DNA of 64,000 nucleotides, from assembly GCA_013399305.1 (NCBI GenBank), contig VXAI01000021.1, positions 4,279,874-4,343,873 of the forward strand, in the 5' to 3' direction. The number at the start of each line of letters is the position of its first letter. Within the stretch, counting starts at the first letter, position 1. This DNA is from Rostratula benghalensis. Taxonomy: Eukaryota > Chordata > Aves > Charadriiformes > Rostratulidae. Position numbers and translations under genes: made by a program. A model generated the notes under the pieces. The model was given only the letters and a program-made list of their open reading frames with translations, did no database searches and was not told where the DNA came from. Shown here piece by piece: positions 23,361 through 36,266 of this stretch.

Positions 23361-26300
23361 AAAAGAGAAGGCAGCAGTCTAATGTTGAGAAAAAGTCATT
23401 CCTTTTGACTTCTTTCTATTAAGGTTGAAAAATATAGCTTGAGAAGTAAGAGTTTATCAAGAGAGACAGCCTCTACTAACAGATCTAGTCTTCCTGAATT
23501 TCTGTATTTGAAAGTTGGATATAAGTAGGGCTGCATTATTTAATGAAATCATACTCAAATGTCAATTCCACTTAGGTAGTTCATATAAGAAATGTTCAAA
23601 TGACTAGTCCTGTATGTAGACATTAAGCTTGTCTGGGTCTGTTTAAATTTTTTGGACCTATGAACTTTATATTATCAAAGTCCTTCCATTTGACCTGCAA
23701 ATAAATTCCAGAGGAAAATACCGCTACTGAATGGCAATTAACTGTAATGGAGACTAAGACTGTGGGTGTAGTTATGTAAATGTACAGTAACAGCTCTCAA
23801 TGTTCTAACAACCTGTAAACTATTAGTTATACTATTACTAGGACCATTTTACATTTTACATTCAAAATTGAAATATTAATATATATTGAATTGAATATTT
23901 GAATTGAATATTAAACATAGCAATACATGCCCCACTTGGATGACTAACTCTTGTAGCAAGACTATTTCTTGTGGGAAAAAAAAATCTGTAAGTCCAAATC
24001 CTATTTTCAATAGTGACTTTAGAGATTTTTAAGTGTCTAGTAAATCAAAGGTATCTTGTGTCATGGGCACATGCAACCCTCCATCTTTAGCTAGGTTAGG
24101 TGAAGGGGTATAAACTTGAGTCCTCAGCTACTTAACACAATCCCATGCAAGGTCTGTTCCCTCTGCTGCAACAGTGACTTACTCTTGCAAACAATAACCA
24201 GTTTCAGCCAACAGGAGTCAAGCTGACAAAACCTTATTATTTAAGCTATGTAAAACATACCCATGTATTTTACTTTAGTGGGTTTGTAATGATGGCAAAA
24301 TGATGGGTCTCAGGAATGCATTTTAGACGAAGTTCAAAAGAAAACATAGCTACGATCTTAAACATATAAAGTTGGTCTTGAAAACAGGTCACTGGCTACT
24401 AAATCATTGGGTGCTTCTTAAAAGTTTACAGCTTAAATAACAAATACTCGTATCAGCATATTTTGTTAATGCCATACTTGTAGCATAATGTATGGAATTT
24501 TAACCTCTTTTTAATCTCACCCAAATAGTTCTTTTGCATTCAAGTTTCAATGTCCACGTGAAGTCAAGAACTTCAAACATATGGAGAAAAAGAAGAGTTG
24601 CTTGAAATGTAAATCTTTCAAAATATTACACAGAGATCAGTATATACACACACCTGAAAATGCATGCCTTAAAATGGGCTTGTATAAGAACTCCCAAAAC
24701 CCCTTAAAAAGGATATAACCAAGTCGTATTATCCAAAACCGATATACAAATTTATTGCTGTTATGTCACTCATGCAAAACCAATCTTATTGCAACAACAC
24801 CCAGTATTAAACTTCATCCCTCAAAATTTTACACTCTATTGAAAGGAAATAATAGTGTTAAAGAAAAGCTAATCCTGTGATCTTTTCACATTTGGCTGCA
24901 GATGTTATGCCATTTTCAAGAGAAATATTTGCTTGCCTGCCTTTCTTCTTACTCATTCAGATAGTTACTGGGCTAGACACACTGCTGTCTCCTTGAATAA
25001 AATAGAATACCCTGTTTAATTGAATGCCTGACACTCAGGACTGAACTGCTGAGACAAGCCTGCACATGCAGTAGTCAGAAGCAATATTAAAAATAAACCA
25101 TACCAAGTAGCAGAAAAGCAACATACAACAACAAAAGCTGGTAATCACTACTGAGAACTTCTGATGATGGATATGAAAGCATACTGGAAAAAATGCAAAT
25201 GAAATCTATGCAGGAATGCAAAGAAAGAAAAATAATTTTACACCTACAGGCTATAATAAGATCTCTGATTGTTGGTATCACACCTGTAGACCTCTGAACT
25301 ACTATGGCAGAAATACAGGGGCATGACTCATTTACTGCAATAAACAGCTTGCTGACTGATGAGAAACAAAGTAATTTGTACCTTCTATTTAAAACTTCAG
25401 TGAGATGATAGGCAATTAGGCACCCTCTGCTGTGAGGTGGCAGTGCAGTCCCTTATGAGACCCTGAGTGCCCACAGCTTCATAGATTTAAGTGGAAAAAA
25501 CTGCATTTGTATGGTTATTAATCTACACTTACCTGGAAAAAATTTCCTTGGCATCTTGAAACACCTAGAATATGTTCTATCACTGATTTTATTGACTATA
25601 ATTTGTTTTCCAAATTTAGTGTAAAAAGACTCTTAAGGACACTTTTCTTACATGTTAGCAACAAGCAATGTATATTCCAGCTTATATTCTTCATTGGAGT
25701 GATACTTTGCGCCTAATTAAATTTTCACATCAGTTTTACACAGGCCTGTGAACAAGTGTAACCTGTTTTAGAGACTTTCAGGCTTAGCCCTATTCCAGGG
25801 TAAATGACAGCATGACCAGCTGCTTTAATTTCTTGTTTATTATTCAAACTACTGATGTAACAACAACTGTGAAAAGTTTCTTAAACATTTTGGATGTCAA
25901 TTTTCCTGGTGCTACTTGTACACATTTAGCTACATTCAACTATCATTTCTTGTGCCCTTAGTAAGACTATGGAAGAGTATGATCATCAGAAAAGGGTAGT
26001 ATGTGTACCAAGTGCAAGCTTTTGTGTGCAAACAAGACAGTGCCTACAACAGCTCCACACCTCAGCCGGCTTTCTCCTGTTCTGTGCATTATACAATAAA
26101 TATGAAATAATTCAAACTATTTGATCTTACAGTGAAAGAGGCAGAGCACTTCTAAAAGTGCCTGTGGGCAAGGATATACTTCTGGGCATTAACTTAGGAT
26201 ACTTAATGTGTGTTAGTCCATAGAAACGTGTCTGTCTGTCACAACTAAAGAGGCAATAGAATCTAAGATACTATACTGTAGGCACAGATCAAACAAGTTT

Positions 26301-29300
26301 TAAAATAATATATTTGAAACATAGTTTCTTTCTGTTCTTCATGACAGCATCCATCTCCAATACTATTTTCAATTTCTGTTTTTTAATTCCTAAAAATAAA
26401 TTATATACATACTTACTTTAAAGGTATTGTTTCCATGAATTGCCTCCCAGAAGTGGACAACTGCATCTATAGATAGTGTGCCAATTTTGATTTTGTGTTT
26501 TACCCCCTTTATGCTTACTTTCAACTTTCTAATTTACAAAGTGAAAATCATTATGATAAAAATAATATTTATAACAAAGAATGACATCCATTTGATTTTG
26601 AATGCTCGTTTTGGGATGTTAAGTGTATTTGTTTGCACCAGATGCACTTATAAGACTTAGCTAGCTGGGTTTTTTTTCTGAAGCCAAAACAATGCATTTT
26701 GCACCTCAGTTAAAGCATAAGCTTGTTTGGACACGTCCAGATCTTTCATTTAGTGGTTCAGCTACAAAGTTTCCAAGCCCTCATGCTGATTTACACACAC
26801 ACAGTCTTGAATTCCAAGTTTCTCAAAGTTTGGCTTCCATTTGCCAATATCTTCAGGGTCTTCACAGTCTCTGAAAACTTAGAAGAGCTTAACTTTGGAC
26901 AATAATATTTTTCAGATGAGAGATTGAAAACTTTGCTGCGGTGGGTTAAGCTAGAAAACTGGAAAGTCCTAAGAGTTACCTAATTCCTATGTTTCAGAGC
27001 AAGCAAAACAGAACCACAAAAAACAAATTTCCAAGTCTAGCTATAATGGAAATCCTGGTTTCTTAGGGAAGGCATAAGTATACAGCTATGAGCTTGCCTA
27101 ACTGATGTCTGATAAAGATCACAACCACAGTCCTCACAATCAGGAATCTCTACTGAGAGAGAAACTACAGTAGTTTAGTAATTAAAGACAAGAAGTGGGA
27201 ACTTTGAATGGAAACACTCCAGTGGTCTTTGAAAGAGATTTAAGAGGTCAAGCCAGTACCACTTTTTATTTCTCCGTATGCCACTGCCACCTCTTGCTTT
27301 TTGAAAAGTCATTTAGAATTAAGCATCTACACAGGCTAAGGCATTGACAATAGAATGAGCAGAATTTAGTTGCCTAAATGCAGTGTACCCCTAGGAGACA
27401 AGAAACCCAAACAAAACCAACACTCACAACTTTTTAACTCTAGGAATGCTTTAACTAAAAAAAAATGCATCTTTCTCTGGTTTTAAAACACTAGGACCCT
27501 GCCACCTGCATCTTGGTTGAGCATGGTCTGGATACAGAAACTAGGTCTAACTGGAGATTACAGCAGAGCAAGCATCCTCTGAGTTTATAATAAACTTGGA
27601 AAGGATACATAGAAAATGCATTTGTTCTTACTACTTCTCTTTTACAGTAGCGATGTGGTTGTGCCCAGTTTTTGTTATAAGTAGATGATTGGTCAGATAG
27701 ATACGGGATGAAAAAGTAACTTTTAAACTTCTTTTGTAGGAACATTAAACTAGAAGAACATGCTTTCTTTTGCACTTTCTCTGTCCCAGCAGATATCTTG
27801 TTCTTGCTAGTACAGTGTAAAAAGACTTTTGTGACTAGCCTCTCCAACCCAGCGTGGAGCCTGTTTAGTGTGGCACTGCCCTAACAGGCCAAAGACATGG
27901 ACTGAAGAACCTCAGACTGAAAATGTAATTGACCTTAAGTTATCTCACTTTCAACAACAAGTGCCTTCTATCATTTTCCTTTCAGGAGAAAAAAAGAGTC
28001 TTATTCACAACAACTAAGAAAAAGCATAGGTACTTTTTCTTGGGGATAGGCATCCCCCCAAACTGAGGTATCAATGACCCAAAGGAATAGCAAAATCTCA
28101 GACTTGCTAATTCTCCGCTTTGTGTTTGAAATTTTAAATCTCACTCTGACTGGTTTGGTTTTGGTGGGTTTTTTTTCATTACATAAAAAAAAAATATCTA
28201 AAGCTTCAACAGAAGACAGGGGAACAAGACACCTAAAACTTAGTACTGTCCTGAGCTTAAACTTAATATCTTCATAGTTTGGCCGTAAATAATTCACATG
28301 AAAAATACAATAGATAAATTTATTCCAAGTTAGATATTGCAGAAATTTAATTAACTTAAATAATTAGTGCCTGTGAATCAGTTTGAGAACTCCCAAACAA
28401 AAAAAATATAACAGTTTAAAATTACATTAGTAATTATAGAGTTCACAGAAATTTTAGAAGTCATTAATAATGTGAAAGGGAAAACATGGACATAGCAGAG
28501 AATGACAGAATAAACATTAAAAAGAAAAAGTGTTTTAGGCAAAGATGACCAAAGATAACCAAAGAAGTGGGTTAATATGTAAATTTTAGGAATTAGCATA
28601 ACTTACATCATCCAAGAATTAGTTGTTCAATTTTTGCATGTTGTTTTCCGCACGTATGAATCTGTAGGCAAGATTCTGATATGTTTTTTGAAAACTTGGA
28701 TGGAGACACAAAATAAATCTATATTCTGCCTTGAACTAGGCAAAAATTCCTTCCCACAAAACTTCTTTTGCTGCATCATTAGAGTTCAAAACCCAGTAGA
28801 AATCACAATTTACTGGAACTTGTCTGAAATCTGTATTTGCAAAAAGTCTTCCAGTATCACACTGAGTTTTATGATGAAAATGCCAAGTGTGGGCTGCAAA
28901 CCCAAAAGACAAAACCAAGTTTGAAGCATTGTCTTAAAATTGGAAGAACTTGTCAATGCTAATAATATTCTGATTGCAGTTTCATTTATACAGACTTAAA
29001 TGTATAGTAATAATGCATTTCTAACATTGGGAGGGATAAAATCACATTATTTATTAAGAAATTATGTGTATCATGCAATTTATTTCTATAAACAGCGATT
29101 AATTCATATTCAAGCAAACCTGTCAAACTGAAGTAGCATGGCCTAGTATACATGTTTCACCTGCACTTTATCAATACACTTAAATCCTTGTCTCCATGCT
29201 TTTTTGATTAATCTACATGATATTTTTCTGAATTGCCATCATTATGAGATAATTATGATTTCTAAATAATCAATTGACAATAAAAAGTGAAAAGTAAGGA

Positions 29301-32300
29301 ACCAGTCTAGGCTTAAGCAGGTTCATTGTACTCACTCAGTTTCTTCCTTTTCCCCACAGTGAATTTACTTTACGAGTGTCTTGGTACACAAAAAGACTGC
29401 ATTTCTATTCTATGTGTATTAACAATTAAATTGTTTGTGTGTTAGTACAGTCACACAACAATAAAACATATTTCTTAGGTGTACTCAGAGAAATGCTTTT
29501 TTCACTTTTAGATACCCTTTGCCCAAGTATATTTTTCTTATAACATAGGGTTTCACTTCCGCAAGTATAACAGAACTTTCCAGCAAAACTGACAGCTTAG
29601 ACTCACACCCCTCACCCCCTTTATATTAAATATAACATATGAAAATACATGTAACTTGCATATTATCATGTAAGCTTGAATCACTTTTTTTCTGTAAAGG
29701 GAAATATAATACAATAGCTGGTATACATGGACACATTATTAGTCTCTTTTAATTAGATGATAATTAATGACTCATTGGCTTTAATCATATCAGTCTGGTA
29801 ATACTATATAAGCCACACAGAATAATGATCTGTTTTATAAGAAATCAACATGGCACGTGTTGACATAGGAGCACATCCAGCCATAATTCACTCTGTGTAA
29901 ATATATCCACCCATACTTAGATTCTGAACAATTTAGAAAAGATACACTAACTTAGCTGACAAGTAAAGAAAAGAGGTAAAAAGTGAAGAGAGGAAAGAAA
30001 GAGAGGAGTTAAAGAAAGGAAGCAAAGACAAGTAAAAATGTATGTAATTATTTCACAAAATATTGGCACTTTCAAATTTTATATAATATGGACCCATTAA
30101 TAATTATGATATTATAATATAATAAGGATGATGATAGTAACTTTATTGTTCATCCATCTAGCAGGACTAAAAGCCAGGTTCATATGTTTAATTTTCATGA
30201 AAGCTGTTCCAGTACCACAGCAGAAAATTTATGTAGTAGATAACTGACTATCGATGAATATGATTTTGAAATTACCATTCTGTTGGAGGGCTAATTCAAA
30301 ATGGCTACAGAGTATTTTAGCTGCACTGAGAACCTAACAAACTCAGTGCACTGGGAGGAATTAGGTGGATATAAAGTCATTTTTACTCTGAAATAGCCTA
30401 TCTTAGTTGAAGATCTGAACTTCTGCCTTTTAAACATGTCAAAATGCTCAATGGGCTGCTCCTCCAGATATGGTAGTATTTCAGAATATATACACAAAGC
30501 TGAAAGTTTTAATTTCTAGTTATGTGTTTACTTCTTTCTTTGAAAAGAAGGCACCTAAGTAGTAATTGCTTACAATGTTTGTTATGATTTATTTTCTGTT
30601 AAATAAACTAATTTCCTTTCAACTATGTTCAGAAATTTAATTTGAAGACTGTACCATAATTTATTTACCTAACCAATCTAGGGTCATCTTGCAATAATGT
30701 ACTAAGAGGGAGACAAAGAGGCTCTTTAAACTTGCATTACTAAAATCATTGTCAGTACAATAATCTGTGATCAGCAAGATTTTGATACCTGCTACTAAGA
30801 CTTTGTCCTATTGTTGATGTTTCTGGATACTGAGGGCACTGAGGGACGGATTTTTAAAGAAAAAAAAAGAAGAATATGATCATGGAAAACTCCTAGAGTG
30901 TTTAAGAGCTTATGTTTTATTAAACATGAAGAGAATTTGCTTTCCCCAGTCAGTAAAACGTGTTTGCAAATCCTATTGCTCCTAGTTCTTAGAAAAAGGT
31001 AGATCAGAGAGAAATATTTTTCACCTCTTCTCCAGCTAAACTAATGTTCTGTGATGATTTAGAACAAAGGATATCAATGAGCTAATCAAGTAATAATTTA
31101 ATTTTCACTTTAATTTCACTTCTTACGCAATTGCAATTACAATAATTTCTTTCAATGCAGAAATTCACATCCATGAATCAAAATTCACTTTTTCTCACAA
31201 ATTGAAGCAATTTTTAAGCAAGAAACTGAGTTTCAAATCACAAGCAGAGTTTAGAGGTTATAGCGTTAAAAATAACTTCATGACCATGTTCCTTGTTTAA
31301 CAAGCAACTAAAACATTGAAGGCAGTCTGCATTCTGCCAGAAGTACCCATAGTTTACTGTAAAATAAATTGACCCTATCTGTTCTCCTCACACTCCTCAT
31401 GGAGTGTAACTTCCCTCTCAGTATATTTATTTCTGTGATTTGGTGGCGTCTATCTGCTTTGCTAGGTTGGAACTTTATGGATTTGCCTTATGGATTGAAA
31501 AAGTGCTGCTTTTGTTATTAGAATGCTACCAACCAACCTCTTCTACTGTGCCACACTTGATGTTATGCCACTCTTCTATTTCATTTCCACTGTTTTCACC
31601 ATTTAATTTTAACCATCAAAGTAGTAATATATGGAAAAATTAGACCAACTGATTTATTATTTCCAGCATTCTGCCCTAAAAGATAATAAGAATCCTGCTA
31701 ATTTTTGTTAAGTTGAAAAGATGTTTTCATATATATGTCCTAAATGTTAAGAGATTGATAATTCACTTCAAAAAACCCAAAAAACTAGGTCCAGCATGTA
31801 CTACGGTCCAGCACAAGAAATCAATCACCTGAATAAAAAGGAAAAACATTTACAGCCTTCCGTGGGGAGAAGAAAAAAGAAAAAAAGAAATCTAAATTTT
31901 TACCTTAGACGAAATACTTCTCAATTAAAAATTATTTAAGATAGTGTTTCTAATAAATTTCTCTTCTTGTGCACTTGCATTTAGCACACTCATTCATGTA
32001 ACTACTTCCATTACTCCAGTCGAAAAAAATAAATCGCACTGCAGAAGTATGAGAAACTGATGGTAGGACAGACGCTAACAATACAGGCATGAAATAAAAT
32101 TATCTGTCATCTAAATATGGAACTGCAAGCCCTTCTAAGGTCCCTTTTAGTTTTCTATCATTTTATGAAGTTTGCTAGAATACTCAGCAAGTTAAATCTG
32201 TCCACTAAGCCTGGGGGGAAAAAAAAACCCAAAACATCATCAAAAATCCCCCACCATAAAACCAGAAAAAACAAGGAAGCACCATATATTGTGCACTTTC

Positions 32301-33386
32301 ATTGGATTCAAACAACAAGAAGTATTGCCATAGCTATACCAAGTGAGCTCGGAAGAATTAAAGTTTCACCTCCTAAAAAACATTGGTGCTTTTATATAAT
32401 TACAGTGGAGTTCACAAAATGTTTTCCTGATTGCTTATGTCAGGTTAGCTCTTACTGCATTATGACATCTTAGTGTACCTTAATATACAAAGTTCATTTA
32501 GCTACACATTTTAAAACAGAGGGGGTAAGGTTAGTTGATGGCATTACAGTAGGCTTCATGGAGAGAACAAAAAATAATTGTCTTTTCTAGTTACGATCCT
32601 GGACAAAGTGCAAACTTTGAAAGTGCCGCTACTATAACTTTTAGCTATTGTATATTCTCAATTGTCAATGCAAAGGAACATAGATTATCTCCATTACAAT
32701 GAAAATTTAGCACTTCACACACCTAACCAATTGCTATGCAAGCGAATGGACAGTCAACTTCTCACATATAATTTCCTTCATAACTAAAATCCTGTTAAGT
32801 ATAATTTGTTTTTTTCAAAGTAAAAAGTAATCATAAACAGCTATATAAAATATGCTTCACACACTGAAATATTTTAAAACACAATGTTGTAAGAAAATAG
32901 CGATATGTGCAAGCCGCTGTTTTTAATTTCCCTTTCAGCTGAAACAGAAAGCATAACTGGGCTATAGGAACATATATTTTTAGACAGACAACTGACTTAT
33001 GTAGATACACTATATACATTCCCAACAATTTGACCATGGTTAAAGTGTATTTATATTCTGATGTGGCTAAAATTGAACATGTCAACACTAATGCATTTTT
33101 CTAGGAGAATCACTACTTTCACCATAATTTCCATGGAAAATTTGTGTGCACATGCAGTAATAGACACATTTATAACATCAAAAGGATTCAATTTTCTTTT
33201 CAATCACACTACAGTATGAATAGCTTTTCCTATTGAATTTAACAATAAGGCACATTACCACAGTCTAAAAGGATGGGGTACTTCTGCTTGCTCATATGAA
33301 AGTATGTCAAACAATATATAATATCTCTCACAATAGTTCTGGGTTAACTGTTCCTTTATATAGGTTTGTTTCTAATACATTTGTGT
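23361..33386. other. Long non-coding stretch
   Basis: About 10 kb with no recognised gene or mobile element. Open frames of up to 118 codons (27491-27847 minus; 32117-32473 plus; 28001-28297 minus) show no domains and match chance expectation. A strong minus-strand splice donor (CCAG then GTAAGTG) ends at 25533 but no convincing acceptor goes with it. A purine-rich AAGAG-type repeat lies at 29961-30035, and a TAATTA-rich segment at about 29740-29830. Confidence 0.6.
29961..30035 (+). repeat. Purine-rich (GA/AAG) low-complexity tract
   Basis: About 75 bases made almost only of A and G on the plus strand. Such polypurine tracts can adopt triplex structures, but nothing else here points to a function. 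Confidence 0.8.
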
Positions 33387-33407
33387 NNNNNNNNNNNNNN
33401 NNNNNNN
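33387..33407. other. Assembly gap (21 N)
   Basis: Run of undetermined bases between AT-rich sequence. Real size is unknown. Confidence 0.99.
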
Positions 33408-36090
33408 TAAATTTGTAAGATCAGCATCATTTCAAATTCTGTTTAACTCTTCTTCATAATATTAACAGATCATTTAAATATTATTTAAAGGAACGCAGTG
33501 ACTTATATCAAGAAATTACTTTGCATTAAGAAATCAACTGAAAATCCATACTTAGATGTATTGGTTTGGCTTTGTATCACCGATAGTCATTTTACCCCTC
33601 ACAGACATCATAGTCTCTGTCACCACAACTCATGAAAGAGACAGAGATGATTTTACACATGAAATATTTGTCTCAATCCTGGACGTTTTATGCATGGCAA
33701 GAGAGAAAATTAAAAAAAAAAAAAGCCAAACAAACACCAAAAAAAAAATCCAAAACCACAATTCCTAATACAGTTCTGTTTGAACTCCATGTTTATTTTG
33801 CTGTCACGAAAGAGGATTCTTTCAGAGCCTTTAAATCAATGAGAGCACCCAGCTTTGTGGGAGCCTAACTCTTGCAGTCTAAACTGCCACAAAGTACTCT
33901 ATCGCATATTCAGTGATTTTGAGAAAAAAGACCAGTCCATACAAAACTGCAAGTTTCTCTAGTAATCAAAGATTATACCTGATATGTTTTAAAAATTCAC
34001 ATTTAGGCTTTATTTATTTTATAGCCCATGAGAGAGAACATGTAATAGAACTGTAAATCTCCTCTTTTAAATTCCTCTTCATCATAAAAGTATTGGTCAT
34101 GCCCATAAAGTGACTGGTATTTGCAAATTCAAGTTCTAAGGAAGACATCTAACTCAAACAGTAAGTGGAGAAACACAGTGTCCAGATATGATTAGACATA
34201 ATTCCTCTTTCCATTTCCCGCTATTAAATTCACTCACTACTTATAAGTAAAAAATCTGACCTGTAAAACACGATGTTACTTGCTCTCTTTTTTATTGCTG
34301 TTTTACTCTTAATCTGCTCTAATGGGATTAAAACAAGCAAACTGCCAAAAGCCTGTGGCTTTGAAAATCCCAAATTCATTTCAGACCTTTAGAAAAATAT
34401 TCATCTTTGTGACCATGGGGTTTTGTGTATTTTTTTTGCTTTTCTTATTTGAAATAGTTTGTCAGAGATCTTTCATCAGCAGCTTTTTCAGACTTCAATT
34501 ATTATTAAATGGCAACATTTTACATATACAGTTTAGCCAAAACCAAACAAGTTATCTTACAGTTATTGAAGATTCTCAACTAGTCATTCACCTTGTACAG
34601 CAGGCTTCAGTTCTAGCTATCATTGCATTCTTCCAGTTGAATACTTTAATAATCTGAATTGAGACAATGGTGAACTATGCCTTTGAATTTGGAGCCCAAA
34701 ATGACCTTAAAGAACTCTTGCAGCTACTGCTCTGTCATGGAAAATGAGATATGAACCATTCAGCACAGAAAAGCCTGCAACAACTAAGAGCAACGCTGTT
34801 GTGCAATGCCCTCCAATTGTATTTTCTCCTTATTCTCACTGACTATTTCTTACCACTGTTGCACCATACAGTCCTTGCAGTACCCATGCCACAGCAGCCA
34901 TCTTCTTTCATTTCCCTCTCTGCATATATGTCAGAATATCATCATATCTAGCTCTGAAATACCTAGCACTCATTGTTAGAAGAGGTCATTGCAGTAACAC
35001 AGCAGACTGTATGGTATCTATCTGGGGCTGATCGGGGTAGACTCTTGGCCACTCATTTCAGTGGGACAAAGTTGGGGACCTTCCACAAAGTGTGGAACAA
35101 AGATGAATTTCTGGTCACCTGAAGTTCCTAATTGTAACATCTGTTACAGCTTAGTTGTCCTCTCTGTTTTGCATTGGTATTTGTTATTCAAAAAGAACCA
35201 CTAGTTCTAAGATCCAGTCTGGTTACTTAAAAAGGATTCGAACCTTGCAGCACAAACATTTCATGCTTTCAGGTCTCACAGTTAAGCAAATTACTTTGGC
35301 AAAATTAAAAAGAAAAGAAAAAGCACACTAATTTCCTTATTGTAAACAAAGGCAACTAGCAAAGGTTTATTAAACATTCAAACTTAATGCAAACATTTAA
35401 AGAACAAAACATGTATATTATGTAATTGTTGGTGTTCTTGGAAGAGTTTATCACATTTGTTCTCTGAAGCTTTCTGTAGGGAAGGATCTGCTTTTGAGAT
35501 CAGAGCACACAGAAGGATTCTCTTCATGGTTGAAAGATTACGTGTCCCTGAGATTTTAGTATGCTGGGACATTACAGTCACAAAATGAGAAAGGCAACTG
35601 ACAATCTACTGCTAGACGTGCAAAAATTCCTAAAGATGACAGGAGGCTTATTTCCTAAGGGCAGGGAGAGTAAAAGTGCAAAGACAGCATAGAGAAGAGA
35701 CCCACAAAAGTCACTTGCCTCATCCAGTTTCTACAGTTCAGCCATACTCCTTCCATGCACCCAGCTGCAATGAGTACTTAATATGGCAAAAAGACTAATC
35801 TCAGTCCTGCTTGTATCAGAATTGTACAGAAACAACTAAAGACAAAAGCTGAAGTCCACAAACTCCTATGACACCCAAGCCTGAATTTATGAAGCATGTA
35901 ACTTCTGTTGAAATTCTTATTCTTACCTTATGTGCTACTCACTGCCAAAAAATCAGCATGATTTTAATAATTCTTTTTTTAATTTGATTTTTCAAGGGGG
36001 GCAGAGAAAAAAGTAAAAAATAAGTTAAAACTATTATGTGCTTTGGGTTTATGTTTTTTGCTTAGCTGTAGGGTTTTTTCCCCCTAGATT
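33408..36090. other. Non-coding stretch
   Basis: AT-rich, no recognised gene. The 111-codon frame at 34322-34657 (plus) encodes a Phe/Leu-rich peptide that fits AT-rich chance coding. Poly(A)-rich patches occur near 33710-33750. Confidence 0.6.
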
Positions 36091-36266
36091 GACACTCCAT
36101 TCCCTTGATCATCTTTGTAGCCCTCCACTGGACTCTTTCCAGTACTTCCCTGTCCTTCTTGAACTGGGGGGCCCAGAAATGTATGCAGTACTCCTCACCA
36201 GGGCAAAGTAGAGGGGGAGCATAACCTCCCTCGACCTCCAGGCCAAGCTCTTTTTAATGCAGCCCA
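36091..36266 (-). mobile_element. Internal CR1 fragment, minus strand
   Basis: About 175 bases that align closely to the 15311-15486 part of the CR1 copy at 15 kb, including the runs ACACTCCATTCCCTTGAT, CCTGTCCTTCTTGAACTGG and CGACCTCCAGGCCAAGCT. It corresponds to the reverse transcriptase C-terminal part. Both the CR1 3' tail and the upstream part are missing, which is unlike normal 5'-truncated insertion and suggests deletion or a rearranged copy. Confidence 0.9.

Noticed and set aside
26410..26459. 50-nt exon-like segment on the minus strand ending at AAA/GTAAGTATG
   Set aside because: Acceptor CTATCTATAG lacks a good pyrimidine tract and the segment joins neither neighbouring exon candidate in phase.
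27491..27847. 118-codon open frame, minus strand
   Set aside because: No recognisable domain and no exon borders; length fits chance.
32117..32473. 118-codon open frame, plus strand
   Set aside because: Low-complexity Lys-rich middle from an A-rich tract; no family features.
34322..34657. 111-codon hydrophobic frame, plus strand
   Set aside because: Phe/Leu/Ile content follows from T-rich codons; no start context or splice sites.
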